Notes under the pieces: generated by a model
Databases searched by the model: none
Seen by the model: only the letters and a program-made list of their open reading frames with translations
Told to the model about the DNA's origin: nothing
Assembly: GCA_947501845.1 (NCBI GenBank)
Contig: CANMXP010000001.1
Location: 62,001 to 126,000 of the forward strand
From: an uncultured Flavobacteriaceae bacterium
Lineage (GTDB): Bacteria; Bacteroidota; Bacteroidia; Flavobacteriales; Flavobacteriaceae
DNA length: 64,000 nucleotides
Direction: 5' to 3'
Translations under genes and position numbers: made by a program
Part shown: positions 35,646-43,248 of the stretch, piece after piece
How positions within the stretch are numbered: position 1 is the stretch's first letter
Layout of the letters: each line of letters starts with the position of its first letter

Positions 35646-35663
35646 TAGTTTCCATGGAAACTA
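35646..35663 (+). promoter_or_regulatory. Probable MarR operator 2 (perfect 18-base palindrome)
   Basis: TAGTTTCCATGGAAACTA is its own reverse complement. It lies 22 bases past the marR stop and about 60 bases before the pirin start, and matches the site at 34578. Two copies in about 1.1 kb around one MarR gene strongly suggest a shared operator. Confidence 0.7.
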
Positions 35664-35670
35664 AAACAGG

Positions 35671-35709
35671 GATGCTTTACTAAAGTAAGCTTAGTGTAAG
35701 TAAAGCATC
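35671..35709 (+). repeat. Inverted repeat in the pirin leader
   Basis: GATGCTTTAC (35671-35680) and GTAAAGCATC (35700-35709) are perfect 10-base arms around a 19-base loop that itself can pair (ACTAA...TTAGT). It sits between operator 2 and the pirin ATG. No T-run follows, so it may be a leader structure or second regulator site rather than a terminator. Confidence 0.5.
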
Positions 35710-35725
35710 TAAAAAATAATTTATT

Positions 35726-36598
35726 ATGAGATCAAATACAATAAAAACAGTAGGTAGAAGTGATTTTGTAAATATGGGACCCATACAACTAAGGCAGCCA
35801 TTACCAAGTCGAAATATAGACATGGTAGATCCTTACATATTATTACATCATTATGGGCCTTATGAAATCTCGGTAGACAATAACCCTTTTGATTTAGGGC
35901 CACATCCGCATCGTGGATTTGAACCTATTACATTTTTAATTCAAGGAGAACAATTGCATAGAGACTCTTTAGGTAACGAGAGTATTGTTAAAGCAGGAGA
36001 TGTGCAATGGACAACGGCTGGTCGTGGGATCATTCATGCTGAGGGGCCAGCAAAAGACTTTGTGCAAAAGGGAGGTGTACTTGAGGGCATTCAATTATGG
36101 TTGAATTTACCAGCAGAAAAGAAAATGATTCCTGCAAATTATCAGCATGCAAAAAATGAGGAATTTAATGTCGTTAATTCTGAAGATGGAAAAATGAAAA
36201 TTCAAATAATTGCTGGTGAATTGGGAGCTGTCTACGGAAAGATAAGTACGCAAACATCTGTAAATGTTTATATGATTGATGTTGAATCAGGAGGAGAGTC
36301 CTTTATTAAAGTCCCCAGAACACATCAGTCAATGTTATACTTGTTAAGCGGTGATGTGGCTATAAACGATTCGGAAGTTTTAAAACTAGATAAAAACCAA
36401 TTGATTCAGTTTAATCAAGATGGTGAAGGTTTTACGATAAAGGGGCATCATACAAGTAAATTGTTATTTCTTTCAGGAGCACCTCTTAATGAGAAAGTAG
36501 CAACTTACGGACCATATGTTATGAATACGCAAACAGAAATCATGGAAGCCATGCGGGATTACCAAATGGGGAAAATGGGATTTCTCCCAGCAAATTAA
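35726..36598 (+). CDS. Pirin family protein (first copy)
   Basis: A 290-residue bicupin. The pirin signature GPHPHRGFEPITFLIQGE (metal-binding His pair, about 57-74) is followed by HRDSLGNESIVKAGDVQWTTAGRGIIHAEGP, giving the remaining His and Glu ligands. The C-terminal cupin (about 170-270) lacks a clear metal set. Pirins are non-haem metal proteins; some are quercetin dioxygenases, others redox sensors. A MarR palindrome precedes it, so it is probably in the same regulon as the flavin reductase. Confidence 0.9.
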   Translation: MRSNTIKTVGRSDFVNMGPIQLRQPLPSRNIDMVDPYILLHHYGPYEISVDNNPFDLGPHPHRGFEPITFLIQGEQLHRDSLGNESIVKAGDVQWTTAGRGIIHAEGPAKDFVQKGGVLEGIQLWLNLPAEKKMIPANYQHAKNEEFNVVNSEDGKMKIQIIAGELGAVYGKISTQTSVNVYMIDVESGGESFIKVPRTHQSMLYLLSGDVAINDSEVLKLDKNQLIQFNQDGEGFTIKGHHTSKLLFLSGAPLNEKVATYGPYVMNTQTEIMEAMRDYQMGKMGFLPAN

Positions 36599-36625
36599 AA
36601 TGAAGGAAAATAAAAAACTAAGAAT

Positions 36626-36732
36626 TGTCATTTTGAGCACTTCGACTACGCTTAGCACAAGCTAAAGTCGAAAAATCTCGATAAGTAAGTGTCTAATTTT
36701 AAAAAGATTCTTCATTTTCATTCAGAATGACA
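36626..36732. repeat. Interspersed palindromic repeat (copy B, reverse orientation)
   Basis: Begins TGTCATTTTGAGC and ends CATTCAGAATGACA. Its reverse complement aligns with the inner unit of copy A (24867-24981) across the ends, the TGAAGAATCT block, GATTTTTCG and the hairpin TTCGACT...AGTCGAA, which is a perfect seven-base stem here. A related TACTGAA...TTCAGTA palindrome lies nearby at 36785-36803. Confidence 0.75.
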
Positions 36733-36833
36733 TTTTATTAGACATTCTCGTAAAATTAAATAATATAATTAAGATTTTCTTCTTTACTGAAACAAGTTCA
36801 GTACAAGCAAGCAAATGAAAAAAGAATATTTTT

Positions 36834-37550
36834 ATGAAAACAATAATTCACAAAGCAGATACTAGAGGATATGCCAATCATGGTTGGTTAAAATCGCATC
36901 ATACATTTAGTTTTTCAGGCTACCAAGACGCAGAACGCATGAATTTTGGAGCGCTCCGTGTGCTTAATGATGATGTTGTACAACCAAAAATGGGTTTTGG
37001 TACACATCCGCATCAAAACATGGAAATTATTTCAATTCCATTAAAAGGCGCATTATCTCACAAAGATAGTATGGGGAATAAGCGCGCTATAGATGAGGGA
37101 GAGGTACAAGTAATGAGTGCAGGTACAGGCTTGACACATTCTGAGTTTAACGATAGCAAAACAGATGCTGTTAACTTTTTACAACTTTGGATTATTCCTG
37201 AAGCAATGAATGTCTCACCAAATTATGAACAAAGAAGGTTTGATGCTCTAGCTCAGAAAAACAAGTTACAAACTGTAGTAGCACCAAAAGATAAATTAGA
37301 AGGTAACGCATTGCCTATTAGCCAGCAAGCTTATATATATCGCTCAGACTTAGAATCAGGTAGAGACATCACCTTGCATCTGAGAAATGGGAACAATGGT
37401 TTTTATATATTTTTAACTGAAGGTGAAATAGAAGTTGGTAATTTAACGCTTAGAAATAGAGATGCCGTAGGTGTTTATGAAACAGATAAAGTTACAATAA
37501 AATCCAATGAAAACTCTAAAATATTAATTATTGAAGTACCAATGAATTAA
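36834..37550 (+). CDS. Pirin family protein (second copy, YhhW-like)
   Basis: A 238-residue pirin closer to E. coli YhhW (quercetinase) in length and text: GYANHGWLKSHHTFSFSGYQD at the start, GTHPHQNMEIISIPLKGALSHKDSMGN (metal His, about 54-80) and MSAGTGLTHSEFN with the other metal ligands near 100. The C-terminal cupin carries LTEGEIEVGNLTL. It differs clearly from the first pirin, so this is not a recent duplication. It follows after 235 bases holding a dispersed repeat and has no visible MarR palindrome of its own. A terminator closes the unit. Confidence 0.9.
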   Translation: MKTIIHKADTRGYANHGWLKSHHTFSFSGYQDAERMNFGALRVLNDDVVQPKMGFGTHPHQNMEIISIPLKGALSHKDSMGNKRAIDEGEVQVMSAGTGLTHSEFNDSKTDAVNFLQLWIIPEAMNVSPNYEQRRFDALAQKNKLQTVVAPKDKLEGNALPISQQAYIYRSDLESGRDITLHLRNGNNGFYIFLTEGEIEVGNLTLRNRDAVGVYETDKVTIKSNENSKILIIEVPMN

Positions 37551-37575
37551 TTTGTTTAGAAGCATTAATAGCAAG

Positions 37576-37604
37576 AAAGCATCCCGAAAAGGATGCTTTT
37601 TTTA
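37576..37604 (+). terminator. Terminator after the second pirin gene
   Basis: AAAGCATCC, loop CGAAAA, GGATGCTTT followed by further T: a nine-base-pair stem with T-tail, 26 bases past the stop. Confidence 0.88.
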
Positions 37605-37774
37605 TTTAAAAATACGATATTTGCTGATCTAACTGCGCAAAGGATAAAAAACGATGTCTTTTTTAAAGCATTTATTATACTATATGTTAAATGTTTGTAT
37701 TATATAAAAGATGTAGTAAAACATTCCTGCCTTGTATAACTAATAAGGATGCGCCCAAAATGAAATAGATTATT

Positions 37775-37957
37775 ATGGCAATGAATAAAAACACTGTGTT
37801 GGCATGGGCTACATGGGTAATGATTTTTGTAGGACTCGCATTGATTGGCTTAGGAGCTTTTAGATATGATGATGTTGCGGGCTGGGGCTTTGCAGCTGTA
37901 GGGGTAGGTTTTTTTGCTAATGCATGGGTATTTAATGCTTTAAAAGGAAGGGTTTAG
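37775..37957 (+). CDS. Small CAL67264-type membrane protein
   Basis: A 60-residue protein with two hydrophobic helices (LAWATWVMIFVGLALIGLGAF and WGFAAVGVGFFANAWVFNAL) separated by a short polar turn (RYDDVAG). It matches what I remember of the flavobacterial CAL67264 family of tiny membrane proteins that precede ettA. Function unknown. ATG at 37781 (MNKN) is an equally possible start. EttA begins 69 bases downstream on the same strand. Confidence 0.8.
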   Translation: MAMNKNTVLAWATWVMIFVGLALIGLGAFRYDDVAGWGFAAVGVGFFANAWVFNALKGRV

Positions 37958-38026
37958 CATTTCCTGTTTTTTGATTGACGATTTTTTACATATTAAAGTC
38001 TAACGACTATAAACCTACTACTAAAA

Positions 38027-39718
38027 ATGAGTGACGATAAAAAAGTAATTTTCTCAATGTCTGGTTTAACCAAGACATTTCAAGGTGCCAATACACCCGT
38101 ATTAAAAAACATTTATTTAAGTTTCTTTTATGGAGCCAAAATAGGAATTTTAGGCCTTAATGGTTCGGGTAAATCCACATTACTTAAAATTATAGCAGGA
38201 GTTGATAAAAGCTATCAAGGTGATGTCACGTTTTTACAAGATTACTCCGTTGGTTTTTTAGAGCAAGAACCAAAACTGGACGATAATAAAACAGTGATTG
38301 AAGTCGTGCGCGAAGGTGCAGCTGAAACCGTTGCCATTCTTGATGAATATAATAAGATTAACGATATGTTTGGTTTGGAAGAAGTATATTCCGATCCTGA
38401 CAAAATGGAAAAGTTAATGAACCGTCAGGCAGAACTTCAAGACCAGATTGATGCTGCCAATGCATGGGAACTCGATACCAAACTAGAAATAGCCATGGAT
38501 GCACTGCGTACTCCAGATGGTGATAAGAAAATTAGCGTGCTTTCTGGTGGAGAAAAACGTCGTGTAGCATTATGTCGTTTGCTTTTGCAAGAACCAGATG
38601 TATTATTATTAGATGAGCCTACCAACCACTTAGATGCAGAATCGGTACATTGGTTAGAGCATCATTTAGCGCAATATAAAGGTACCGTGATAGCGGTAAC
38701 GCACGATAGGTACTTTTTAGATAATGTAGCAGGTTGGATCTTAGAACTGGATAGAGGTGAAGGTATTCCATGGAAAGGCAATTATTCCTCTTGGTTAGAT
38801 CAGAAATCAAAACGCTTGGCACAGGAAAGTAAAACGGCTTCTAAACGTCAGAAAACCTTAGAACGTGAGTTAGAATGGGTAAGACAAGGAGCTAAAGGAC
38901 GTCAAACGAAGCAAAAGGCGCGTTTAAAGAATTACGATAAGTTAATGAGTCAAGATCAAAAACAACTTGATGAAAAACTAGAAATATACATTCCAAATGG
39001 ACCGCGATTAGGAACTAATGTTATAGAAGCTATAGGTGTTAGTAAAGGTTACGATGATAAATTGTTGTACGATAATTTAAACTTTAACCTGCCACAAGCT
39101 GGTATTGTTGGAGTAATTGGTCCAAATGGAGCAGGTAAAACCACTATTTTCAGAATGATTATGGGTGAAGAGACTCCCGATAAAGGCGAGTTTAAAGTGG
39201 GGGATACTGCCCAAATAGCGTATGTAGACCAAAGCCATTCAAATATTGACCCAGAAAAATCGATTTGGCAAAATTTTAGTGATGAGCAGGAGTTGGTCAT
39301 GATGGGAGGTAAGCAAGTTAATTCACGTGCCTATTTAAGTCGTTTCAATTTCTCTGGAAGTGAACAAAATAAAAAAGTAAAGCTGCTTTCTGGAGGAGAA
39401 AGAAACCGTTTGCATTTGGCAATGACTCTTAAAGAAGAAGGCAATGTGTTGCTTTTGGATGAGCCCACTAATGATCTTGATGTAAATACATTACGAGCCC
39501 TAGAAGAAGGTTTAGAAAACTTTGCTGGGTGTGCAGTGGTTATATCGCATGATAGGTGGTTTTTAGATAGAATATGCACGCACATTCTTGCTTTTGAAGG
39601 AGATTCTCAAGTTTATTTCTTTGAAGGTAGTTTTAGTGATTACGAAGAAAACAAAAAGAAACGTCTTGGTGGTGATTTAATGCCCAAACGCATAAAGTAT
39701 AAAAAACTAGTAAGATAA
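38027..39718 (+). CDS. ettA: Energy-dependent translational throttle protein EttA (ABC-F)
   Basis: A 563-residue ABC-F ATPase that binds the ribosomal E site and gates the first peptide bond according to the ATP/ADP ratio in E. coli. Two ABC cassettes are complete: Walker A GLNGSGKST (about 45-53) with LSGGEKRRVAL and LLLDEPTNHLDAES, then GPNGAGKTT (about 364-372) with LSGGERNRLHLAM and LLLDEPTNDLD. The EttA arm lies between about 95 and 140 (TVIEVVREGAAETVAILDEY), and the inter-domain P-site-type linker is rich in Lys/Arg (VRQGAKGRQTKQKARL). Length matches the 550-560 residues of the family. A terminator follows. Confidence 0.96.
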   Translation: MSDDKKVIFSMSGLTKTFQGANTPVLKNIYLSFFYGAKIGILGLNGSGKSTLLKIIAGVDKSYQGDVTFLQDYSVGFLEQEPKLDDNKTVIEVVREGAAETVAILDEYNKINDMFGLEEVYSDPDKMEKLMNRQAELQDQIDAANAWELDTKLEIAMDALRTPDGDKKISVLSGGEKRRVALCRLLLQEPDVLLLDEPTNHLDAESVHWLEHHLAQYKGTVIAVTHDRYFLDNVAGWILELDRGEGIPWKGNYSSWLDQKSKRLAQESKTASKRQKTLERELEWVRQGAKGRQTKQKARLKNYDKLMSQDQKQLDEKLEIYIPNGPRLGTNVIEAIGVSKGYDDKLLYDNLNFNLPQAGIVGVIGPNGAGKTTIFRMIMGEETPDKGEFKVGDTAQIAYVDQSHSNIDPEKSIWQNFSDEQELVMMGGKQVNSRAYLSRFNFSGSEQNKKVKLLSGGERNRLHLAMTLKEEGNVLLLDEPTNDLDVNTLRALEEGLENFAGCAVVISHDRWFLDRICTHILAFEGDSQVYFFEGSFSDYEENKKKRLGGDLMPKRIKYKKLVR

Positions 39719-39724
39719 ATTTAT

Positions 39725-39754
39725 AAAACGCCTGCTGAAAAGTGGGCGTTTTTA
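39725..39754. terminator. Bidirectional terminator between ettA and the small membrane genes
   Basis: AAAACGCC (39725-39732) pairs with GGCGTTTT (39745-39752) across a 12-base loop; T follows on the plus strand and the A-run serves as T-tail on the minus strand. It overlaps the stop of the convergent 61-residue gene by three bases. Confidence 0.85.
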
Positions 39755-39937
39755 TTTATCATCATATACATGTCCAGAACCCAATTTAAAATCAGAAACA
39801 TCTATAGTTTCAATGGCTTTTTTGTTTCGATTAAATATACCGATTGACGCTTTCCATTGCTTTGATTTATTTCTAATAGCAAATAAAAGAATTAGCATTG
39901 GTAAAAAAAACATAATCAAAATTACAATAGCTCCCAT
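39752..39937 (-). CDS. Small membrane protein, shares a C-terminal motif with its neighbour
   Basis: A 61-residue protein with one N-terminal helix (AIVILIMFFLPMLILLFAI), a basic stretch (RNKSKQWKASIGIFNRNKK) and the tail DVSDFKLGSGHVYDDK. The upstream gene, six bases away, ends DFTDGHMYDNK. The shared GH-[VM]-YD-[DN]-K ending in two tandem small membrane proteins indicates selection on the tail, hence real genes. Function unknown. Confidence 0.65.
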   Translation of the reverse strand: MGAIVILIMFFLPMLILLFAIRNKSKQWKASIGIFNRNKKAIETIDVSDFKLGSGHVYDDK

Positions 39938-39943
39938 AATATT

Positions 39944-40183
39944 TTATTTATTATCATACATATGTCCGTCTGTAAAATCTTTATAAGTATCTTCTTCATC
40001 TGATATTTCAGTATTCATATTGTTTAATTCTTCATTTTCTTTTTTTAGTTTATAAGATTTTCTTACACCTAAAATCAATAAAATGGAGAAGATAACAACA
40101 ACAATAATTAAAGTTGTTACAATTTCAGATTGTTTCATTAAGAGAGACGTTAGTAACAATGTAGTCAAATAGTTAGTTAACAT
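39944..40183 (-). CDS. Small membrane protein, first of the GHxYDxK pair
   Basis: Up to 79 residues; an internal ATG (40138, MKQSEIV) gives 64 residues and a layout closer to the partner gene. One clear helix (VTTLIIVVVIFSILLILGV), a basic then acidic coiled stretch (KSYKLKKENEELNNMNTEIS) and the tail YKDFTDGHMYDNK. A consensus promoter lies 34 bases upstream of the longer start. The pattern resembles short CcoQ-like or phage-shock-type membrane peptides only in size; function unknown. Confidence 0.65.
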   Translation of the reverse strand: MLTNYLTTLLLTSLLMKQSEIVTTLIIVVVIFSILLILGVRKSYKLKKENEELNNMNTEISDEEDTYKDFTDGHMYDNK

Positions 40184-40216
40184 GGCTTAATGCATGACTT
40201 TGGATTATTAGCATCT

Positions 40217-40246
40217 CAAATATAACATAATTTATTCATTGGACAA
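40217..40246 (-). promoter_or_regulatory. Consensus promoter for the small membrane gene pair
   Basis: On the minus strand TTG (40244-40246), 19 bases, then TATATTTG (40217-40224): an exact match to the Bacteroidota consensus. Transcription would start near 40210. Confidence 0.7.
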
Positions 40247-40416
40247 TCTAAAATGAACATATAAGATCGTAATAAAATAATTACTTATTTAAAATAGATG
40301 TAACATTTTAATAACATATTATACCAATAATTAAAGAAGTATAAGTTTTAAAATTGATTTTTTTTAACGAAATTGCTTATCTAAATATTTGTACAACTAA
40401 AAACACATCACTCCCT

Positions 40417-41766
40417 ATGTCAGACGATTTTGATTTATTGGAAACCAATTCTAACGAGAAAACAGAGAAAGTAGATGTCAATTGGGGAAAAGCCATAGAC
40501 ACTATGAAATCTAAATTATCTCAAGAGGATGATCCAGAAGTTCGGCAAAAAATATTAAATGCCACCTTAGATGATGTGGTATACATGGCAGAAAAAGATA
40601 GGACAACGCTCTTAGATGCCATAAAAGACCTTACAGATTATCAAGATGAAGTAGGTATTATTTTTGAGAAATTCTCTTCGCTTAATGCTACCGAACAAAA
40701 GGTCATTGACGATGCCCAAAAAGCTTTAGAACGTGCTAAAATAGAATTAGAAGATGCTGAGGCAAAGCCAGATACCTGGTGGAATAACCTTTGGGGACGT
40801 AAAAGCAAAATAAAAAAGGCTCAAGACGAGCTTAAAGCTGCTGAAAAAATACGTGCTGCTGCGGATAATAAAGCAAAAGCCATGTTTCAAGAGCGTATTG
40901 AAAGTGCCGATGTACAAACCCTATTAAGTGAATTGTCCTATAAATCTCAGGCAGCAGTAGGCAGATTGAAAAATCGTGAAGTAGAGATTAAAGAAGTAGA
41001 AGACAAATTACAAGATGCCATTGTAGAAGCTACTAAAAACCATACAAAAGCTTTAGAAAAGAAGAAAGAGGTAGAAGCCAAATTAGAAGAGCGCTATGCC
41101 TTATTAAAGCAAGCACGTCAAGAGCTTGAAGATATTGCAGATAAGCAATCTGCAGATTATGCACAAGCCGTAGGTAAGGTTACAGAGCTAGAACAAAAAG
41201 TAGAAGAATTAGAAGGGCTTAAAAATGCTTACACAACACTTGCTGCCAGTAAAGATAGTTTTGTACATAAACATAACTTAACTATAAAAGTATTGACCTC
41301 TTTAAGAAGTAATTTACAAACGCATCGTGCTAAGTTAAAGAGTGATACCGAAGAACGTTTAAAATATTATGATGGCTATGTAGTCGCATTAAAAGCAAGA
41401 ACCGATCAAGAGTTTGCTGCTATTTTAGAACATTTAGGTGTAAAAACAGATGAGCACATTGGGGAAACCCTAGCATCTATGCATACAGCAAGTGCTAAAG
41501 CACGTCAAGATATGATGGACAATATCCCTGTTCACGAAAAAGTTATGCAAGGTGTTTATAGTAGTTATGCAGAGGCTTTACAGGAAATTCGTGCTAAAGA
41601 TAGCGATATTCAAAAGAATTTTGCTGAGCGCTATGGCATCGATATGAAAGAGATTTTTGAAGATTACTATAAAGTCGATCCAAATAAAGCTTCAGATGGT
41701 GATGACGGAGAGCCAGAAAGCAACCCTAAACCAGAAGCCAGCGATGATGATGATTTGTTGAGCTAA
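40417..41766 (+). CDS. Long coiled-coil protein, first gene of the AAA+ cluster
   Basis: A 449-residue soluble protein, mainly heptad-like coiled coil from about 75 to 330 (KALERAKIELEDAEAK, KAQDELKAAEKIRAAADNKAKA, LEKKKEVEAKLEERYALLKQARQELEDI, VTELEQKVEELEGLKNAY). A tryptophan-rich break, PDTWWNNLWGRKSK (about 117-130), interrupts it. The C-terminus is an acidic, disordered tail (DGDDGEPESNPKPEASDDDDLLS). There is no signal peptide or membrane helix. A further in-frame ATG at 40354 would add 21 residues encoded by the AT-rich leader; MSDDFDLLE is preferred. I do not know a function. As a partner of the AAA+ ATPase two genes on, it could be its substrate or scaffold. Confidence 0.8.
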   Translation: MSDDFDLLETNSNEKTEKVDVNWGKAIDTMKSKLSQEDDPEVRQKILNATLDDVVYMAEKDRTTLLDAIKDLTDYQDEVGIIFEKFSSLNATEQKVIDDAQKALERAKIELEDAEAKPDTWWNNLWGRKSKIKKAQDELKAAEKIRAAADNKAKAMFQERIESADVQTLLSELSYKSQAAVGRLKNREVEIKEVEDKLQDAIVEATKNHTKALEKKKEVEAKLEERYALLKQARQELEDIADKQSADYAQAVGKVTELEQKVEELEGLKNAYTTLAASKDSFVHKHNLTIKVLTSLRSNLQTHRAKLKSDTEERLKYYDGYVVALKARTDQEFAAILEHLGVKTDEHIGETLASMHTASAKARQDMMDNIPVHEKVMQGVYSSYAEALQEIRAKDSDIQKNFAERYGIDMKEIFEDYYKVDPNKASDGDDGEPESNPKPEASDDDDLLS

Positions 41767-41829
41767 TTTTTCCTGCAAAGGAAGGAATCTCATCAAAATA
41801 ACTATAAATATTTAAATAATCTGGGCGTT

Positions 41830-41873
41830 ACTTTTACGCATAACTATAAAATTTTATAATTATGCGTAAAAGT
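41830..41873. repeat. 44-base near-perfect palindrome
   Basis: Left arm ACTTTTACGCATAA... and right arm ...TTATGCGTAAAAGT are complementary at all but one of 22 positions, centred on AAAATTTT. Flanking text (GGGCGTTA before, CAGGCTTTTGGCAGTCGCTT after) resembles a flavobacterial interspersed element that I recall. A second small inverted run (GCTTTTTTTG...CAAAAAAGAGC) follows near 41890-41915. Confidence 0.75.
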
Positions 41874-42007
41874 CAGGCTTTTGGCAGTCGCTTTTTTTGA
41901 AAAAACAAAAAAGAGCTTCAACAATGCCTCAATCCTTAACGCACTATTCAACTAACTTAATTGTTACACGAGTAAGAACTTTTAATAGTTCACTTTTAAT
42001 AAAAAAA

Positions 42008-43069
42008 ATGTCCATAAATCATATTGTAACGCCATTAGATTCGGCAGTCTTAGACTCCAAAGAACATTACGTTTTCTATCATAAGATGGTTGATTTTGCT
42101 TTTAAAGAGCTTATAGTTGCTGTACAACAACAAAAGATTTGCAGCGGCCAAGAAGTACTTCTGTTTAAGCAATATTGCGATTTGTTGTTATATTCTATAG
42201 AAGCCATGCGCATTAAATATATGTATGACGATGAGGATAATATGAAAGTCGATTTAACCTATTCTGGATTTCCAAACTATCTAGAATTTAGGTATTTGTT
42301 TAATGATTTAGAATTGCGTGACGATTATTTAGGTAGGCTTACACCAGTAGAAACTCTAAAAGAAGAGTTTTTAGATACGCTCATGCGTAAAAAAGAATCC
42401 ATTAAAAAAAGTAAACTGTTTCAGGCTGCATCCATAGTATATTATTCATCTGTTAAGAAGCAATACATCTTTAATCGTTTTGTACAAGGCAAAATATTAA
42501 GTGCTCCCGAAGAAATAGACACTAAATATATGACGAGTTGGAGCTTTTTTGATGTCACTCACAACCGTCCATTTATCTGCTTTATGTATTTCAATTATAT
42601 TGGAACAGACATACAGGATTATAAAGATGACATTTACGAAGTTTTAAAAACGACGGCCGATAGAAATATGTCTTTAGATACGATGGCCTATACAATTGAT
42701 AGAAAATTACCAAAAGTATCACCTAAACTAATAAAACGCATTGATTTAGGTCCTATGCATAATGTCTTTGCAAAAGACGAAAATGATATCACGCATACAA
42801 TTTTAGAAGGTATAGGGAAAAAGGAAATTCCTTTAGAATCATATGCCATTTCATTAAGAATAGATGAAGTAGAATCTGGAAGCGAATTTAAAGAAGGCGG
42901 TTTTTTTAGTAAACAAATCCTTCAAAAATGGAATGATGTATTTAAACAGAAATATGTATTTGCCCCACATCGTATCATTCAACTATTGTACAATAAAACA
43001 CCAGAACTTATGAACGATTTAGCAAAACCACCAGTTGAAATGAGTAGTTTGAAATATTCAAAAAAGTGA
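42008..43069 (+). CDS. Unknown 353-residue protein of the AAA+ cluster
   Basis: Not recognised. Soluble, mixed alpha/beta, without signal peptide or membrane helix. Notable stretches: LDSKEHYVFYHKMVDFAFKE near the start, WSFFDVTHNRPFICFMYFNYIG near the middle and GFFSKQILQKWNDVFKQKYV near the end. The frame is open 111 bases further upstream to a TTG at 41897, but that part lies in the repeat-rich spacer and looks non-coding; ATG at 42008 gives MSINHIVTPLDS. It follows the coiled-coil gene by 241 bases and precedes the AAA+ gene by 179. Confidence 0.72.
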   Translation: MSINHIVTPLDSAVLDSKEHYVFYHKMVDFAFKELIVAVQQQKICSGQEVLLFKQYCDLLLYSIEAMRIKYMYDDEDNMKVDLTYSGFPNYLEFRYLFNDLELRDDYLGRLTPVETLKEEFLDTLMRKKESIKKSKLFQAASIVYYSSVKKQYIFNRFVQGKILSAPEEIDTKYMTSWSFFDVTHNRPFICFMYFNYIGTDIQDYKDDIYEVLKTTADRNMSLDTMAYTIDRKLPKVSPKLIKRIDLGPMHNVFAKDENDITHTILEGIGKKEIPLESYAISLRIDEVESGSEFKEGGFFSKQILQKWNDVFKQKYVFAPHRIIQLLYNKTPELMNDLAKPPVEMSSLKYSKK

Positions 43070-43248
43070 TCGGTTGTACGATACAGTCACGGTCTACGAT
43101 GAGTAATTTTAAAAAACACACAATAAGTTTAATTATAAGTAAATATTAAGGTAAAAATAAAATATATAACAGTCGAAGTATACACAGCAAGAGTAATCAC
43201 TGCAAATTGCCACAAAACACTGTTCTCTAAATTACTGAATACTAAAAA

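Noticed and set aside
41897-42007. Upstream TTG extension of the 353-residue gene
   Set aside because: It runs through the repeat-rich spacer after the 44-base palindrome and encodes no protein-like sequence; the ATG at 42008 is a better start.
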